Assembly: GCA_032718475.1 (NCBI GenBank)
Contig: JAUCBJ010004034.1
Location: 1-36,649 of the forward strand
Direction: 5' to 3'
From: Nemertoderma westbladi
Lineage: Eukaryota > Xenacoelomorpha > Nemertodermatida > Nemertodermatidae
DNA: 36,649 nt
This document shows positions 24,706-34,059 of this stretch, piece after piece. A program made the position numbers and the translations under genes. Under the pieces are notes generated by a model, which had not been told where the DNA came from, did no database searches, and was given only the letters and a program-made list of their open reading frames with translations. Position 1 is the first letter of the stretch. Every line of letters starts with the position of its first letter.

Positions 24706-27530
24706 TGTTCTAGGGCCGCTCTCTACCTCAGGGCTCTCTGTTCTAGAGCCGCTCTCTACCTCAGGGGTTCTAGGGCCACTCTCTACCTCAGGGGTTCTAG
24801 GGCCACTCTCTACCTCAGGGCTCTCTGTTCTAGGGCCACTCTCTACCTCAGGGCTATCTATGTTCTAGGGCCGCTCTCTACCACAGGGCTCTCTGTTCTA
24901 GGGCCGCTCTCTACCTCGTTCTAGGGCCGCTCTCTACCTCAGGGCTCTCTGTTCTAGGGCCGCTCTCTACCTCAGGGATTCTAGGGCCGCTCTCTACCTC
25001 AGGGCTCTCTGTTCTAGAGCCGCTCTCTACCTCAGGGGTTCTAGGGCCACTCTCTACCTCAGGGGTTCTAGGGCCACTCTCTACCTCAGGGCTCTCTGTT
25101 CTAGGGCCACTCTCTACCTCAGGACTCTCTGTTCTAGGGCCGCTCTCTACCTCAGGGCTCTCTGTTCTAGGGCCACTCTCTACCTCAGGGCTCTCTGTTC
25201 TAGGGCCGCTCTCTACCTCAGGGCTTTCTGTTCTAGGGCCACTCTCTACCTCAGGGCTCTCTGTTCTAGGGCCGCTCTCTACCTCAGGGCTCTCTGTTCT
25301 AGGGCCACTCTCTACCTCAGGGCTCTCTGTTCTAGGGCCACTCTCTAAACCAGGGCTCTCTGTTCTAGGGCCACTCTCTACCTCAGGGCTCTATGTTCTA
25401 GGGCCACCCTCTACCTCAGGGTTATCTGTTCTAGGGCCGCTCTCTACCTCAGGGCTCTCTGTTCTAGGGCCACTCTCTACCTCAGGGCTATCTATGTTCT
25501 AGGGCCACTCTCTACCTCAGGGCTCTCTGTTCTAGGGCCACTCTCTAAACCAGGGCTCTCTGTTCTAGGGCCACTCTCTACCTCAGGGCTCTATGTTCTA
25601 GGGCCACCCTCTACCTCAGGGTTATCTGTTCTAGGGCCGCTCTCTACCTCAGGGCTCTCTGTTCTAGGGCCACTCTCTACCTCAGGGCTCTCTGTTCTAG
25701 GGCCACTCTCTACCTCAGGGCTCTCTGTTCTAGGGCCACTCTCTAAACCAGGGCTCTCTGTTCTAGGGCCACTCTCTACCTCAGGGCTCTATGTTCTAGG
25801 GCCACCCTCTACCTCAGGGTTATCTGTTCTAGGGCCGCTCTCTACCTCAGGGCTCTCTGTTCTAGGGCCACTCTCTACCTCAGGGCTCTCTGTTCTAGGG
25901 CCACTCTCTAAACCAGGGCTCTCTGTTCTAGGGCCACTCTCTACCTCAGGGCTCTATGTTCTAGGGCCACCCTCTACCTCAGGGTTATCTGTTCTAGGGC
26001 CGCTCTCTACCTCAGGGCTCTCTGTTCTAGGGCCACTCTCTAAACCAGGGCTCTCTGTTCTAGGGCCACTCTCTACCTCAGGGCTCTCTGTTCTAGGGCC
26101 ACTCTCTACCTCAGGGCTCTCTGTTCTAGGGCCACTCTCTAAACCAGGGCTCTCTGTTCTAGGGCCACTCTCTACCTCAGGGCTCTATGTTCTAGGGCCA
26201 CCCTCTACCTCAGGGTTATCTGTTCTAGGGCCGCTCTCTACCTCAGGGCTCTCTGTTCTAGGGCCACTCTCTACCTCAGGGCTCTCTGTTCTAGAGCCGC
26301 TCTCTACCTCAGGGGTTCTAGGGCCACTCTCTACCTCAGGGGTTCTAGGGCCACTCTCTACCTCAGGGCTCTCTGTTCTAGGGCCGCTCTCTACCTCAGG
26401 GTTCTCTGTTCTAGGGCCACTCTCTACCTCAGGGCTCTCTGTCCTAGGGCCACTCTCTACCTCAGGGCTCTCTGTTCTAGGGCCGCTCTCTACCTCAGGG
26501 CTCTCTGTTCTATGGCCACTCTCTACCTCAGGGCTCTCTCTGTTCTAGGGCCACTCTCTACCTCAGGGCTATCTATGTTCTAGGGCCGCTCTCTACCTCA
26601 GGGCTATCTATGTTCTAGGACCACTCTCTACCCCAGGGCTCTCTGTTCTATGGCCACTCTCTACCTCAGGGCTCTCTGTTCTAGGGCCACTCTCTACCTC
26701 AGGGCTCTCTGTTCTAGGGCCGCTCTCTACCTCAGGGCTCTCTGTTCTAGGGCCACTCTCTACCTCAGGGCTCTCTGTTCTAGGGCCGCTCTCTACCTCA
26801 GGGCTATCTCTGTTCTAGGGCCACTCTCTACCTCAGGGCTCTCTGTTCTAGGGCCACTCTCTACCTCAGGGCTCTCTGTTCTAGGGCCGCTCTCTACCTC
26901 AGGGCTATCTCTGTTCTAGGGCCACTCTCTACCTCAGGGCTATCTCTGTTCTAGGGCTGCTCTCTACCTCGTTCTAGGGCCACTCTCTACCTCAGGGCTC
27001 TCTGTTCTAGGGCCGCTCTCTACCTCAGGGGTTCTAGGGCCACTCTCTACCTCAGGGCTCTCTGTTCTAGGGCCACTCTCTACCTCAGGGCTATCTATGT
27101 TCTAGGGCCAATCTGTACCCCAGGGCTCTCTGTTCTAGGGCCAATCTGTACCCCAGGGCTCTCTGTTCTAGGGCCACTCTCTACCTCAGGGCTCTCTGTT
27201 CTAGAGCCGCTCTCTACCTCAGGGGTTCTAGGGCCACTCTCTACCTCAGGGGTTCTAGGGCCACTCTCTACCTCAGGGCTCTCTGTTCTAGGGCCGCTCT
27301 CTACCTCAGGGTTCTCTGTTCTAGGGCCACTCTCTACCTCAGGGCTCTCTGTCCTAGGGCCACTCTCTACCTCAGGGCTCTCTGTTCTAGGGCCGCTCTC
27401 TACCTCAGGGCTCTCTGTTCTATGGCCACTCTCTACCTCAGGGCTCTCTCTGTTCTAGGGCCACTCTCTACCTCAGGGCTATCTATGTTCTAGGGCCGCT
27501 CTCTACCTCAGGGCTATCTATGTTCTAGGA
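24706..27530. repeat. 2.8-kb block, second copy
   Basis: This is the second copy of the block at 16831-19655, offset exactly 7,875 bp at every marker checked (24706, 26441, 26650). It is followed in tandem by one more 910-bp sub-block, which is not present after the first copy. The first copy instead jumps to the CTAAACC-type block at 19664. Confidence 0.85.
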
Positions 27531-28015
27531 CCACTCTCTACCCCAGGGCTCTCTGTTCTAGGGCCACTCTCTACCTCAGGGCTCTCTGTTCTAGGGCCAC
27601 TCTCTACCTCAGGGCTCTCTGTTCTAGGGCCGCTCTCTACCTCAGGGCTCTCTGTTCTAGGGCCACTCTCTACCTCAGGGCTCTCTGTTCTAGGGCCGCT
27701 CTCTACCTCAGGGCTATCTCTGTTCTAGGGCCACTCTCTACCTCAGGGCTCTCTGTTCTAGGGCCACTCTCTACCTCAGGGCTCTCTGTTCTAGGGCCGC
27801 TCTCTACCTCAGGGCTATCTCTGTTCTAGGGCCACTCTCTACCTCAGGGCTATCTCTGTTCTAGGGCTGCTCTCTACCTCGTTCTAGGGCCACTCTCTAC
27901 CTCAGGGCTCTCTGTTCTAGGGCCGCTCTCTACCTCAGGGGTTCTAGGGCCACTCTCTACCTCAGGGCTCTCTGTTCTAGGGCCACTCTCTACCTCAGGG
28001 CTCTCTATGTTCTAG
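26200..28015. repeat. 910-bp higher-order unit in tandem
   Basis: TCTGTCCTAGGG recurs at 26441 and 27351 (910 bp), and GGGCTGCTCTCTACC, just after TATCTCTGTT, recurs from 26941 to 27851 (910 bp). The same 910-bp step occurs in the sister block (18566 to 19476). The repeat carries a distinctive tract of TATGTTCTAGG, TCTCTCTGTT and CTACCTCGTTCTAG variants. Boundaries are approximate. Confidence 0.8.
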
Positions 28016-29346
28016 GGCCAATCTGTACCCCAGGGCTCTCTGTTCTAGGGCCACTCTCTACCCCAGGGCTCTCTGTTCTAGGGCCGCTCTCTACCTCAGG
28101 GCTATCTCTGTTCTAGGGCCACTCTCTACCTCGTTCTAGGGCCGCTTTCTACCTCGTTCTAGAGCCGCTCTCTACCTCAGGGCTCTCTGTTCTAGGGCCA
28201 CTCTCTACCCCAGGGCTCTCTGTCTCTAGGGCCGCTCTCTACCTCAGGGCTCTCTGTCTCTAGGGCCGCTCTCTACCTCAGGCGTTCTAGGGCCGCTCTC
28301 TACCTCAGGGCTCTCTGTTCTAGGGCCACCCTCTACCTCAGGGCTACTCTGTTCTAGGGCCGCTCTCTACCTCAGGGATGTTCTAGGGCCACTCTCTACC
28401 CCAGGGCTCTCTGTCTCTAGGGCCGCTCTCTACCTCAGGGCAGTTCTAGGGCCGCTCTCTACCCCAGGGCTCTCTGTTCTAGGGCCACTCTCTACCCCAG
28501 GGCTCTCTGTCTCTAGGGCCGCTCTCTACCTCAGGGGTTCTAGGGCCGCTCTCTACCCCAGGGCTCTCTGTTCTAGGGCCGCTCTCTACCTCAGGGCTCT
28601 CTGTTCTACGGCCACTCTCTACCTCAGGGCTCTCTGTTCTAGGGCCACTCTCTACCCCAGGGCTCTCTGTTCTAGGACCGCTCTCTACCCCAGGGCTCTC
28701 TGTTCTAGGGCCGCTCTCTACCCCAGGGCTCTATGTTCTAGGGCGCTCTCTACCTCAGGGCTCTCTGTTCTAGGGCCACTCTCTAAACCAGGGCTCTCTG
28801 TTCTAGGGCCACTCTCTACCTCAGGGCTCTCTGTTCTAGGGCCGCTCTCTACCTCAGGGCTCTCTGTTCTAGGGCCGCTCTCTACCTCAGGGGTTCTAGG
28901 GCTACTCTCTACCTCAGGGCTCTCTGTTCTAGGGCCGCTCTCTACCTCAGGGGTTCTAGGGCCACTCTCTACCTCAGGGCTCTCTGTTCTAGGGCCGCTC
29001 TCTACCTCAGGGGTTCTAGGGCCGCTCTCTACCCAAGGGCTCTCTACCTCAGGGCTCTCTGTTCTTGGGCCGCTCTCTACCTCAGGGCCGTTCTAGGGCC
29101 GCTCTCTACCTCAGGGGTTCTAGGGCCACTCTCTACCTCAGGGCTCTCTGTTCTAGGGCCGCTCTCTACCTCAGGACTCTATGTTCTAGGGCCGCTCTCT
29201 ACCTCAGGGCCGTTCTAGGGCCACCCTCTACCTCTGGGCCGTTCTTGGGCCGCTCTCTACCTCAGGGCTATCTATGTTCTAGGGCCACTCTCTACGTCTT
29301 TCTAGTAAATAAATCAACTTGATTTTACTTATACTAATAAATACAT

Positions 29347-29352
29347 ACATAC
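29347..29352 (-). other. Predicted 5' splice donor and intron start
   Basis: The minus strand reads AG then GTATGT at the point where similarity to GNAT proteins stops. Reading through would instead give a non-GNAT tail that stops inside the first array unit. The intron then holds about 54 AT-rich bases (29298-29351) before the 33-bp array begins. This is the only reasonable donor in the segment. Confidence 0.55.
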
Positions 29353-29458
29353 CTATACTCATACTTAAAGGTTCTTCTTTTGCGAAAGAATTCTTCATTA
29401 ATTCTGCGATTTCATCAACATCTTCCAAAGTAGCTCTTCTGTATTCTATATTAACCAT
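29353..29458 (-). CDS. First coding exon of a GNAT N-acetyltransferase gene
   Basis: Seen: on the minus strand an ATG at 29458 opens 35 codons plus one base (phase 1), ending at a GTATGT splice donor. The start context is good (A at -3, G at +4), and an in-frame TAA lies 12 bases upstream, so this is the first possible Met. The peptide contains EYRRATLEDVDEI and then SFAKEEPLSMSIG. Known: the pattern of a beta strand, 'A..ED..E...L...SF...EPL' and then Gly is the usual N-terminus of animal arylalkylamine-type GNAT acetyltransferases, which transfer acetyl from acetyl-CoA to amines. Inference: this is exon 1. The catalytic acetyl-CoA-binding parts would lie on exons left of the window, beyond the 33-bp array. 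It could instead be a stranded gene fragment. Composition and codon use are normal coding-like, unlike all surrounding DNA. Confidence 0.62.
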
Positions 29459-29603
29459 AATTGTTTTTTATTTTTTATATAAAATAATTATAAAATTAAA
29501 TTTGATTATCTATGAAACAACTAATTAATTTGCCGAATTTGTGGCTCTCCCCCATACCACACACGTTGGCCCACAACACAAATACAAAATAAATGAATGG
29601 GCA
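29459..29603 (-). promoter_or_regulatory. AT-rich 5' flank of the acetyltransferase exon
   Basis: This is unique sequence between the exon and the 28-bp array. The first 70 bases upstream of the ATG are almost pure A/T. An A/T run including TATATAAAAAAT lies only about 20-35 bases before the start codon, too near to call as a TATA box with confidence. Further out the sequence is mixed in composition, with GGGGGAGAGCC. It would hold the 5' UTR and core promoter if the gene is active. I see no defined transcription-factor site. Confidence 0.3.
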
Positions 29604-30348
29604 GACCGCGGGGTGCAGCACCCAGGGGCGGACAGAGGGGGTGCAGCACTTAGGGGTGGACCGAGGGGGTGCAGCACCCAGGGGCGGACAGAGGGGGTGC
29701 AGCACTTAGGGGTGGACCGAGGGGGTGCAGCACTTAGGGGCGTACCGAGGGGGTGCAGCACCCACGGGCAGACCGAGGGGGTGCAGCACCCAGGGGCGGA
29801 CAGAGGGGGTGCAGCACTTAGGGGTGGACCGAGGGGGTGCAGCACCCAGGGGCGGACACAGGGGGTGCAGCACCCAGGGGCGGACAGAAGGGGTGCAGCA
29901 CCCATGGGCGAACCGAGGGGGTGCAGCACCCACGGGCAGACCGAGGGGGTGCAGCACCCAGGGGCGGACAGAGGGGGTGCAGCACTTAGGGGTGGACCGA
30001 GGGGGTGCAGCACTTAGGGGCGTACCGAGGGGGTGCAGCACCCACGGGCAGACCGAGGGGGTGCAGCACCCAGGGGCGGACAGAGGGGGTGCAGCACTTA
30101 GGGGCGTACCGAGGGGGTGCAGCACTTAGGGGCGTACCGAGGGGGTGCAGCACCCACGGGCAGACCGAGGGGGTGCAGCACCCAGGGGCGGACAGAGGGG
30201 GTGCAGCACTTAGGGGTGGACCGAGGGGGTGCAGCACCCAGGGGCGGACACAGGGGGTGCAGCACCCAGGGGCGGACAGAAGGGGTGCAGCACTTAGGGG
30301 TGGACCGAGGGGGTGCAGCACCCAGGGGCGGACCGAAGGGGTGCAGCA
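29604..30348. repeat. 28-bp GC-rich minisatellite
   Basis: The core word GTGCAGCAC occurs 27 times from 29613 to 30341 in exact 28-bp register (728 bp = 26 periods, no indels). About half the units continue CCAGGGGCGGACAGA or CCACGGGCAGACCGA, the others TTAGGGGTGGACCGA or TTAGGGGCGTACCGA. Units with CACCC form a 13-bp palindrome, GGGTGC-A-GCACCC. Runs of four or five G on the plus strand recur every unit. The variant order shows a four-unit (112 bp) higher-order pattern. Open frames inside it are repeat by-products. Confidence 0.95.
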
Positions 30349-30374
30349 CTCAATGCAATGGAATGCTGCACCCC
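30338..30374. other. Stem-loop closing the 28-bp array, copy 1
   Basis: GGGGTGCAGCA (30338-30348) and TGCTGCACCCC (30364-30374) are perfect 11-bp inverted arms around a 15-base loop. The left arm belongs to the last 28-bp unit and the right arm to the unique tail. The structure is repeated at 35238-35274. Confidence 0.8.
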
Positions 30375-30529
30375 TACTTTGTCTTACTTACTGCTCCAAT
30401 TTCACATTGCACATTTCACATTTCACCTGCGGCACAACAAAGTGCCGTGTTATCAAGGCTTACTTCGCTATATTATATCAACCCTGGGTATCTAGAATTC
30501 TCTAATAAAATTTATTTTAACATATGATA
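30338..30529 (+). repeat. Repeated tail module, copy 1
   Basis: About 190 bp of unique sequence that recurs near-identically at 35238-35450. It runs from the closing stem-loop through ACTTTGTCTTACTTACTG, a small hairpin GGCAC-AACAAA-GTGCC (30431-30446), then CTATATT, CCCTGGGTATCTAG and AACATATGATA. Compared with the downstream copy it lacks about 26 bases containing the left copy of an 11-bp direct repeat GTGCCTGCGGC. Inference: a shared 3' end of a retroelement family. Confidence 0.85.
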
Positions 30530-30597
30530 CTGTATACAGAATGAAAAAAAAAGAAAATAAAAAAAAGAAAAAAGAAAAAAAAACTGATACAGAATGA
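30529..30597 (+). other. A-rich tract flanked by a short direct repeat
   Basis: An almost pure A tract with scattered G (30544-30583) lies between ACTGTATACAGAATGA (30529-30544) and ACTGATACAGAATGA (30583-30597). This is a direct repeat differing by one base of length. Such a layout can be a retroposed poly(A) end with target-site duplication, or local slippage around a microsatellite. The second flank runs directly into the first 48-bp unit. Confidence 0.6.
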
Positions 30598-33500
30598 CTG
30601 CGGTAAGACTGGTGTCATGTTTAATTACTTATTAACAAAGAATGACTGCGGTGAGACTGGTGCAATGTTTAATTACTTATTAACAAAGAATGACTGCGGT
30701 GAGACTGGTGTAATGTTTAATAACTTATTAACAAAGAATGACTGCGGTGAGACTGGTGCAATGTTTAATTACTTATTAACAAAGAATGACTGCGGTGAGA
30801 CTGGTGCAATGTTTAATAACTTATTAACAAAGAATGACTGCGGTGAGACTGGTGCAATGTTTAATTACTTATTAACAAAGAATGACTGCGGTGAGACTGG
30901 TGCAATGTTTAATTACTTATTAACAAAGAATGACTGCGGTGAGACTGCGGTGAGACTGGTGCAATGTTTAATTACTTATTAACAAAGAATGACTGCGGTG
31001 AGACTGGTGCAATGTTTAATTACTTATTAACAAAGAATGACTGCGGTGAGACTGGTGCAATGTTTAATAATTACTTATTAACAAAGAATGACTGCGGTGA
31101 GACTGGTGCAATGTTTAATTACTTATTAACAATGAATGACTGCGGTGAGACTGGTGCAATGTTTAATTACTTATTAATAATGAATGACTGCGGTGAGACT
31201 GGTGCAATGTGTAATTACTTATTAACAAAGAATGACTGCGGTGAGACTGGTGCAATGTTTAATTACTTATTAACAATGAATGACTGCGGTGAGACTGGTG
31301 CAATGTTTAATTACTTATTAACCAAGAATGACTGCGGTGAGACTGGTGCAATGTTTAATTACTTATTAACAAAGAATGACTGCGGTGAGACTGGTGCAAT
31401 GTTTAATTACTTATTAACCAAGAATGACTGCGGTGAGACTGGTGCAATGTTTAATTACTTATTAACAAAGAATGACTACGGTGAGACTGGTGCAATGTTT
31501 AATTACTTATTAACAAAGAATGACTGCGGTGAGACTGGTGCAATGTTTAATAATTACTTATTAACAAAGAATGACTGCGGTGAGACTGGTGCAATGTTTA
31601 ATTACTTATTAACAAAGAATGACTGCGGTGAGACTGGTGCAATGTTTAATTACTTATTATCAAAGAATGACTGCGGTGAGACTGGTGCAATGTTTAATTA
31701 CTTATTAACCAAGAATGACTGCGGTGAGACTGGTGCAATGTTTAATTACTTATTAACAAAGAATGACTGCGGTGAGACTGGTGCAATGTTTAATAATTAC
31801 TTATTAACAAAGAATGACTGCGGTGAGACTGGTGCAATGTTTAATTACTTATTAACAAAGAATGACTGCGGTGAGACTGGTGTAATGTTTAATTACTTAT
31901 TAACAAAGAATGACTGCGGTGAGACTGGTGCAATGTTTAATTACTTATTAACAAAGAATGACTGCGGTGGGACTGGTGCAATGTTTAATTACTTATTAAC
32001 AAAGAATGACTGCGGTGAGACTGGTGCAATGTTTAATTACTTATTAACAAAGAATGACTGCGGTGAGACTGGTGCAATGTTTAATAATTACTTATTAACA
32101 AAGAATGACTGCGGTGAGACTGGTGCAATGTTTAATTACTTATTAACAAAGAATGACTGCGGTGAGACTGGTGCAATGTTTAATTACTTATTAACAACGA
32201 ATGACTGCGGTGAGACTGGTGCAATGTTTAATTACTTATTAACAAAGAATGACTGCGGTGAGACTGGTGCAATGTTTAATTACTTATTAACAAAGAATGA
32301 CTGCGGTGAGACTGGTGTAATGTTTAATTACTCATTAACCAAGAATGACTGCGGCGAGACTGGTGCAATGTTTAATTACTCATTAACAAAGAATGATTGC
32401 GGTGAGACTGGTGCAATGTTTAATTACTTATTAACAAAGAATGACTGCGGTGAGACTGGTGCAATGTTTAATTACTTATTAACAAAGAATGACTGCGGTG
32501 AGACTGGTGCAATGTTTAATTACTTATTAACAAAGAATGACTGCGGTGAGACTGGTGCAATGTTTAATAATTACTTATTAACAAAGAATGACTGCGGTGA
32601 GACTGGTGCAATGTTTAATTACTTATTAACAAAGAATGACTGCGGTGAGACTGGTGCAATGTTTAATTACTTATTAACAACGAATGACTGCGGTGAGACT
32701 GGTGCAATGTTTAATTACTTATTAACAAAGAATGACTGCGGTGAGACTGGTGCAATGTTTAATTACTTATTAACAAAGAATGACTGCGGTGAGACTGGTG
32801 TAATGTTTAATTACTCATTAACCAAGAATGACTGCGGCGAGACTGGTGCAATGTTTAATTACTCATTAACAAAGAATGATTGCGGTGAGACTGGTGCAAT
32901 GTTTAATAATTACTTATTAACAAAGAATGACTGCGGTGAGACTGGTGCAATGTTTAATTACTTATTAACCAAGAATGACTGCGGTGAGACTGGTGCAATG
33001 TTTAATTACTTATTAACAAAGAATGACTGCGGTGAGACTGGTGTAATGTTTAATTACTCATTAACCAAGAATGACTGCGGCGAGACTGGTGCAATGTTTA
33101 ATTACTCATTAACAAAGAATGATTGCGGTGAGACTGGTGCAATGTTTAATAATTACTTATTAACAAAGAATGACTGCGGTGAGACTGGTGCAATGTTTAA
33201 TTACTTATTAACCAAGAATGACTGCGGCGAGACTGGTGCAATGTTTAATTACTCATTAACAAAGAATGATTGCGGTGAGACTGGTGCAATGTTTAATAAT
33301 TACTTATTAACAAAGAATGACTGCGGTGAGACTGGTGCAATGTTTAATTACTTATTAACAAAAAATGACTGCGGTGAGACTGGTGCAATGTTTAATTACT
33401 TATTAACAAAGAATGACTGCGGTGAGACTGGTGCAATGTTTAATTACTTATGAACAAAGAATGACTGCGGTGAGACTGGTGCAATGTTTAATTACTTATT

Positions 33501-34059
33501 AACCAAGAATGACTGCGGTGAGACTGGTGCAATGTTTAATTACTTATTAACAAAGAATGACTGCGGTGAGACTGGTGCAATGTTTAATTACTTATTAGCC
33601 AAGAATGACTGCGGTGAGACTGGTGCAATGTTTAATTACTTATTAACAAAGAATGACTGCGGTGAGACTGGTGCAATGTTTAATTACTTATTAGCCAAGA
33701 ATGACTGCGGTGAGACTGGTGCAATGTTTAATTACGACTACGGTGAGACTGGTGCAATGTTTAATTACTTATTAGCCAAGAATGACTGTGGTGAGACTGG
33801 TGCAATGTTTAATTACTTATTAACAAAGAATGACTGCGGTGAGACTGGTGCAATGTTTAATTACTTATTAACAAAGAATGACTGCGGTGAGACTGGTGCA
33901 ATGTTTAATTACTTATTAACAAAGAATGACTGCGGTGAGACTGGTGCAATGTTTAATTACTTATTAACAAAGAATGACTGCGGCGCGACTGGTGCAATGT
34001 TTAATTACTCATTAACCAAGAATGACCGCGGTGAGACTGGTGCAAAATTTAATTACTTA
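30591..34059 (+). repeat. 48-bp minisatellite array (~72 units)
   Basis: Units contain ATGTTTAATTACTTATT, AACAAAGAATGACTG and CGGTGAGACTGGTGC. Unit ATGs run 30617 to 30905 at 48 bp. An 11-bp duplication (GACTGCGGTGA) then shifts the next ATG to 30964. After that come 52 units to 33484 and 12 units to the end, plus partial units at both ends. Eight of the 52 are 51-bp units with an extra AAT; one unit near 33724 is 33 bp. Other variants are TTACTCATT for TTACTTATT, and AACCAAG or AGCCAAG for AACAAAG. The last partial unit (34047-34059) abuts the reverse-transcriptase fragment. Confidence 0.97.

Larger units (their letters stand above)
1..29297. repeat. Giant 33-bp minisatellite array
   Basis: An uninterrupted head-to-tail array with a 33-bp basic period, roughly 890 units. 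Each unit carries the words CTACCTCAGGG and TGTTCTAGGGCC. Recurrent variants are CTAAACCAGGG, CTACCCCAGGG and CTACCCAAGGG in the first half, CTATG for CTCTG in the second, and an A/G alternation after GGGCC. Length variants are 27 bp (GGGGTTCTAGGG), 35 bp (GGGCTATCTATGTT or GGGCTCTCTCTGTT) and about 29 bp (GGGCTGTTCTAG). The plus strand is pyrimidine-rich. The array begins mid-unit at the left edge, so it probably extends beyond the window. At the right end it degenerates over about 1.2 kb (28.1-29.3 kb). Frame-shifting length variants break any coding reading. Confidence 0.98.

Noticed and set aside
1-29297. Telomere or rDNA spacer repeat
   Set aside because: The unit does not resemble known telomere repeats, and no rRNA sequence is seen in the window.
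29467-29482. TATA box for the acetyltransferase gene
   Set aside because: It lies only about 10-25 bases before the start codon in a stretch that is almost all A/T, so a match there is uninformative.
29319-29528. Plus-strand 69-residue hydrophobic peptide
   Set aside because: It starts at TTG and lies antisense to the GNAT exon. Its hydrophobic run comes from A/T-rich DNA.
29525-30505. Overlapping frames on both strands rich in GAAP, GCCTPS or RGCSTQGRTEG
   Set aside because: All are readings of the 28-bp array or its flank. 28 is not a multiple of three, so the apparent 28-residue repeat simply cycles through the three phases.
30591-34059. CRISPR-like array
   Set aside because: The repeats are contiguous without unique spacers, and the setting is eukaryotic with a LINE. 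The same applies to the other three arrays.
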